Below, piece by piece: positions 61,848 to 64,000 of a DNA stretch of 64,000 nucleotides. Both the position numbers and the translations under genes were made by a program. The DNA lies in assembly GCA_034336665.1 (NCBI GenBank), contig CM067569.1, forward strand, positions 6,317,820-6,381,819, read 5' to 3'. The notes under the pieces are model-generated. The model did not search any database, had not been told where the DNA came from, and saw nothing but the letters and a program-made list of their open reading frames with translations. This DNA is from Luscinia megarhynchos. Its lineage: Eukaryota > Chordata > Aves > Passeriformes > Turdidae. The first letter of the stretch is position 1. Every line of letters starts with the position of its first letter.

Positions 61848-62541
61848 ACATTAATTTGTTGGTTTTCCTTTTCCTGTCTTTTCCTTTTGTTTTGTAACCC
61901 ACCAAAATTACTTTCTGTGGATAAGCCAAGTGAAGAAAACAAATTCTGCCCAGTAACAATCCTCAAATGAGGACCACTCAGCAGGCAATACATAAAGAAT
62001 CAGATTTTCATTCAGTTTGGGCACTCAACTTATTAAAATAATTAAGGAGAGGCAACTGCCTGTGACTCTTAATGTTTTACAAAGCAAAATATTGGGAATC
62101 TGTTCACAGGCCTGAAAAAATGATCTGCAGCAGATCTTATTTTAAAGGTATCAATTAGTAAATTTGGATTATTCTGTCAATAGCCAATAAATAAAATATA
62201 GTGAACAAGAAATTAGGGTTAGTCTGAGTAACACTTGTAAAATATGCTTAAACTGAAAAGTTTAATTCTTAAGATGGGACAGTGTAGAAATATTTAGCAG
62301 GTCTAGAAAGGTATTGCTACTTTAAATAATCCTGAAGTCTTTGGCTTCAGTGTTTCCATAAAAAAATTGTTAGATGAGATGAAATTATTAAACTAATTAG
62401 TTCTAATTGACCTTAAATCTTTGAGAGGAAGATATTTTAAGGAAAGAGAAGTCCTAAATTTACCTCCTGGGTGCTGCTGGGCCTGATTATATTTTGCATA
62501 CACAATTGTGGTTTTCTGATTTAGACTTGCACTGCAAAAAG

Positions 62542-62564
62542 AAAAAAAAAAAAAAAAAAAAAAA
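62542..62564. repeat. Poly-A tract, 23 bases
   Basis: An A run followed after six other bases (gtcagc) by a second run of about 11 A. Confidence 0.88.
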
Positions 62565-64000
62565 GTCAGCAAAAAAAAAAATTCTTATTTTTGTCTGGTG
62601 GCTCAGAAAACTTGCACGAACAAGACTTTTATGTGTGTGAAACTGCCAAACTGGAGCCAGGGTTGGAACTCTCAAGGGGCTGAATATTGAGCAAAAGAGA
62701 GAAATGAAACAGCTGAGTTACTACCCTGAGAAACATATGTGGTGCATTTACACATTTACCAGCATTCAGAAGATTTTCTGATATGTAGCTGCTCTCTTGA
62801 AAATTGTGTACGAGGTTGTCTGGAGTTGCACCAGAGCTGCAGGACCTATTCTGGCTTCCCAGGCAAATTATACAGAGTTGCAATGAAGTTTATAAATGAG
62901 TATTTATCCCTTAGAGAGAAACATTTTTGGAGGAGCTCTGACAGCCTAGTGGGGGAATAACAAATGCTGTGAAAACTGTCTGCATGTATTTGCCCAGGAC
63001 TGCAAAGCTGTCTCTCTGAAGTATTTTTATTTTGCTTTGTGCTAAAAAAACCCAAAAAATTATCTTGAAGCAACAATAATGTTGTTGCACCTAGTTAAGC
63101 AAGAAATTCAAGGTTATGGCTGCCACTGATCCTATCTGATAGAGCTGACAGCTCTTACTCTAATCAATCATTTCACCATTTCCACCTCAATCATCTGAAA
63201 TCTTTTCGTTCAGTGAATAATGTGTGCTTAAATTTATCAGGCATGCTACCCTCACAAATCCTCCTGCATGTCCTCTCCACTCCTGGAGAAGAAAACAGAC
63301 AGCAAAGAGTCCTTCCTGATGAAAGATTGTCTTTTCCATGGCAGAAAACATAAATATTTCCTCCAAATTCAGGAGAATGAGATGGGTTTAATTGTAGTGT
63401 ATCTGCAGAGATTTTGAGCCTTTATCCTGGAGAGGCATGCATGATAGTAGGAGTAACTAGGACTGTATAATTCTTCTCCATTTCCTTTTCCCAGGTGTAT
63501 TTATTTGATCAGAGTTTGCATATTTAAATATGCAGCATGTGTTTTATGTTGAGAGAAAACTGTGTTAGTAAATGATGGCAAAAGAAAACGAGTCAGAAAC
63601 AAAGGAAACAAATTTACTTGAATTATGCTGCAGACAGCATGAAAGAAAATGTCTATAAATACACACAGAAATGAGTCTGTCTGAAAAATGCATTGAGGGT
63701 TGATGAAATCATCACTGACACCGAAGGAAATTATTCACTTTGGCTGTGGGTGAGCAGTGAAATGCAGGTACCAGCAGCAGCAGCTCCAGCTGGAGATTTC
63801 CATGCCCAACCCTCCTGCTGCCCACTGCTGCAGCAGGACTCTCCAGCCTGCTTTGGAAACTCTCTGAAACCTCTTTTGTAAAGACAGAGGAGGCTCTGCA
63901 GCACCTTCTGCAGAGTCCAAAGCTTCCAAATTCCTGGAAATGTCTCCAGATTGTACTGGGGAATTTGGCCAGAGCCAGGGCTCACCCCCCTGGTAAATGT

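Larger units (their letters stand above)
57829..64000. other. Intergenic DNA to the window end
   Basis: Unique sequence of mixed composition with simple repeats at 61820-61847 and 62542-62564. Frames of 105-142 codons (59098-59526, 60370-60687, 61357-61710 on +; 59987-60406 on -) have no recognisable domains, splice context or promoter and are treated as chance. No transposon or RNA gene recognised. Confidence 0.6.

Overview
The window looks like vertebrate nuclear DNA, most likely from a bird. It is AT-rich, has long introns and very little coding sequence, and carries two degraded CR1 LINE fragments, the typical avian retrotransposon. The only gene I can identify with confidence is RAB11FIP2 (Rab11 family-interacting protein 2, a class I FIP), on the + strand. 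There is no bacterial, phage or CRISPR content. Nearly all other open reading frames are short chance frames in AT-rich or repetitive DNA.

Layout. Bases 1-9991 are the 3' part of a large RAB11FIP2 intron; the first exon, which should encode the N-terminal C2 domain, lies upstream of the window. Four coding exons follow: 9992-10431, 11112-11571, a 46-base micro-exon at 22530-22575, and the terminal coding exon 26194-26421. All four boundaries have AG/GT sites and matching phases. Joined, they encode about 390 residues, including three NPF motifs and the C-terminal Rab11-binding coiled coil. A long 3' UTR appears to run from 26422 to about 30815. A proximal AATAAA lies at 27241 and a distal pair lies at 30771 and 30795.

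Bases 30816-64000 look intergenic. In mammals the flank downstream of RAB11FIP2 is a gene desert leading towards EMX2, so this half may hold long-range regulatory DNA; that is an inference from synteny knowledge, not something I could align. Visible there are two CR1 fragments (about 36877-37062 and 40203-40300), an unassigned protein-like reading frame with a strong splice acceptor (37307-37588), a very AT-rich block (about 40330-42560), a three-copy 19-base tandem repeat (48308-48364), a striking compound GGGACA minisatellite (53499-54042), and an isolated CpG-rich patch (about 57465-57745).

The most interesting items are the GGGACA minisatellite, all three of whose minus-strand frames stay open as dipeptide repeats; the micro-exon whose skipping would remove the Rab11-binding domain; and the unassigned reading frame near 37.4 kb. 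All coordinates and counts were worked out by eye.
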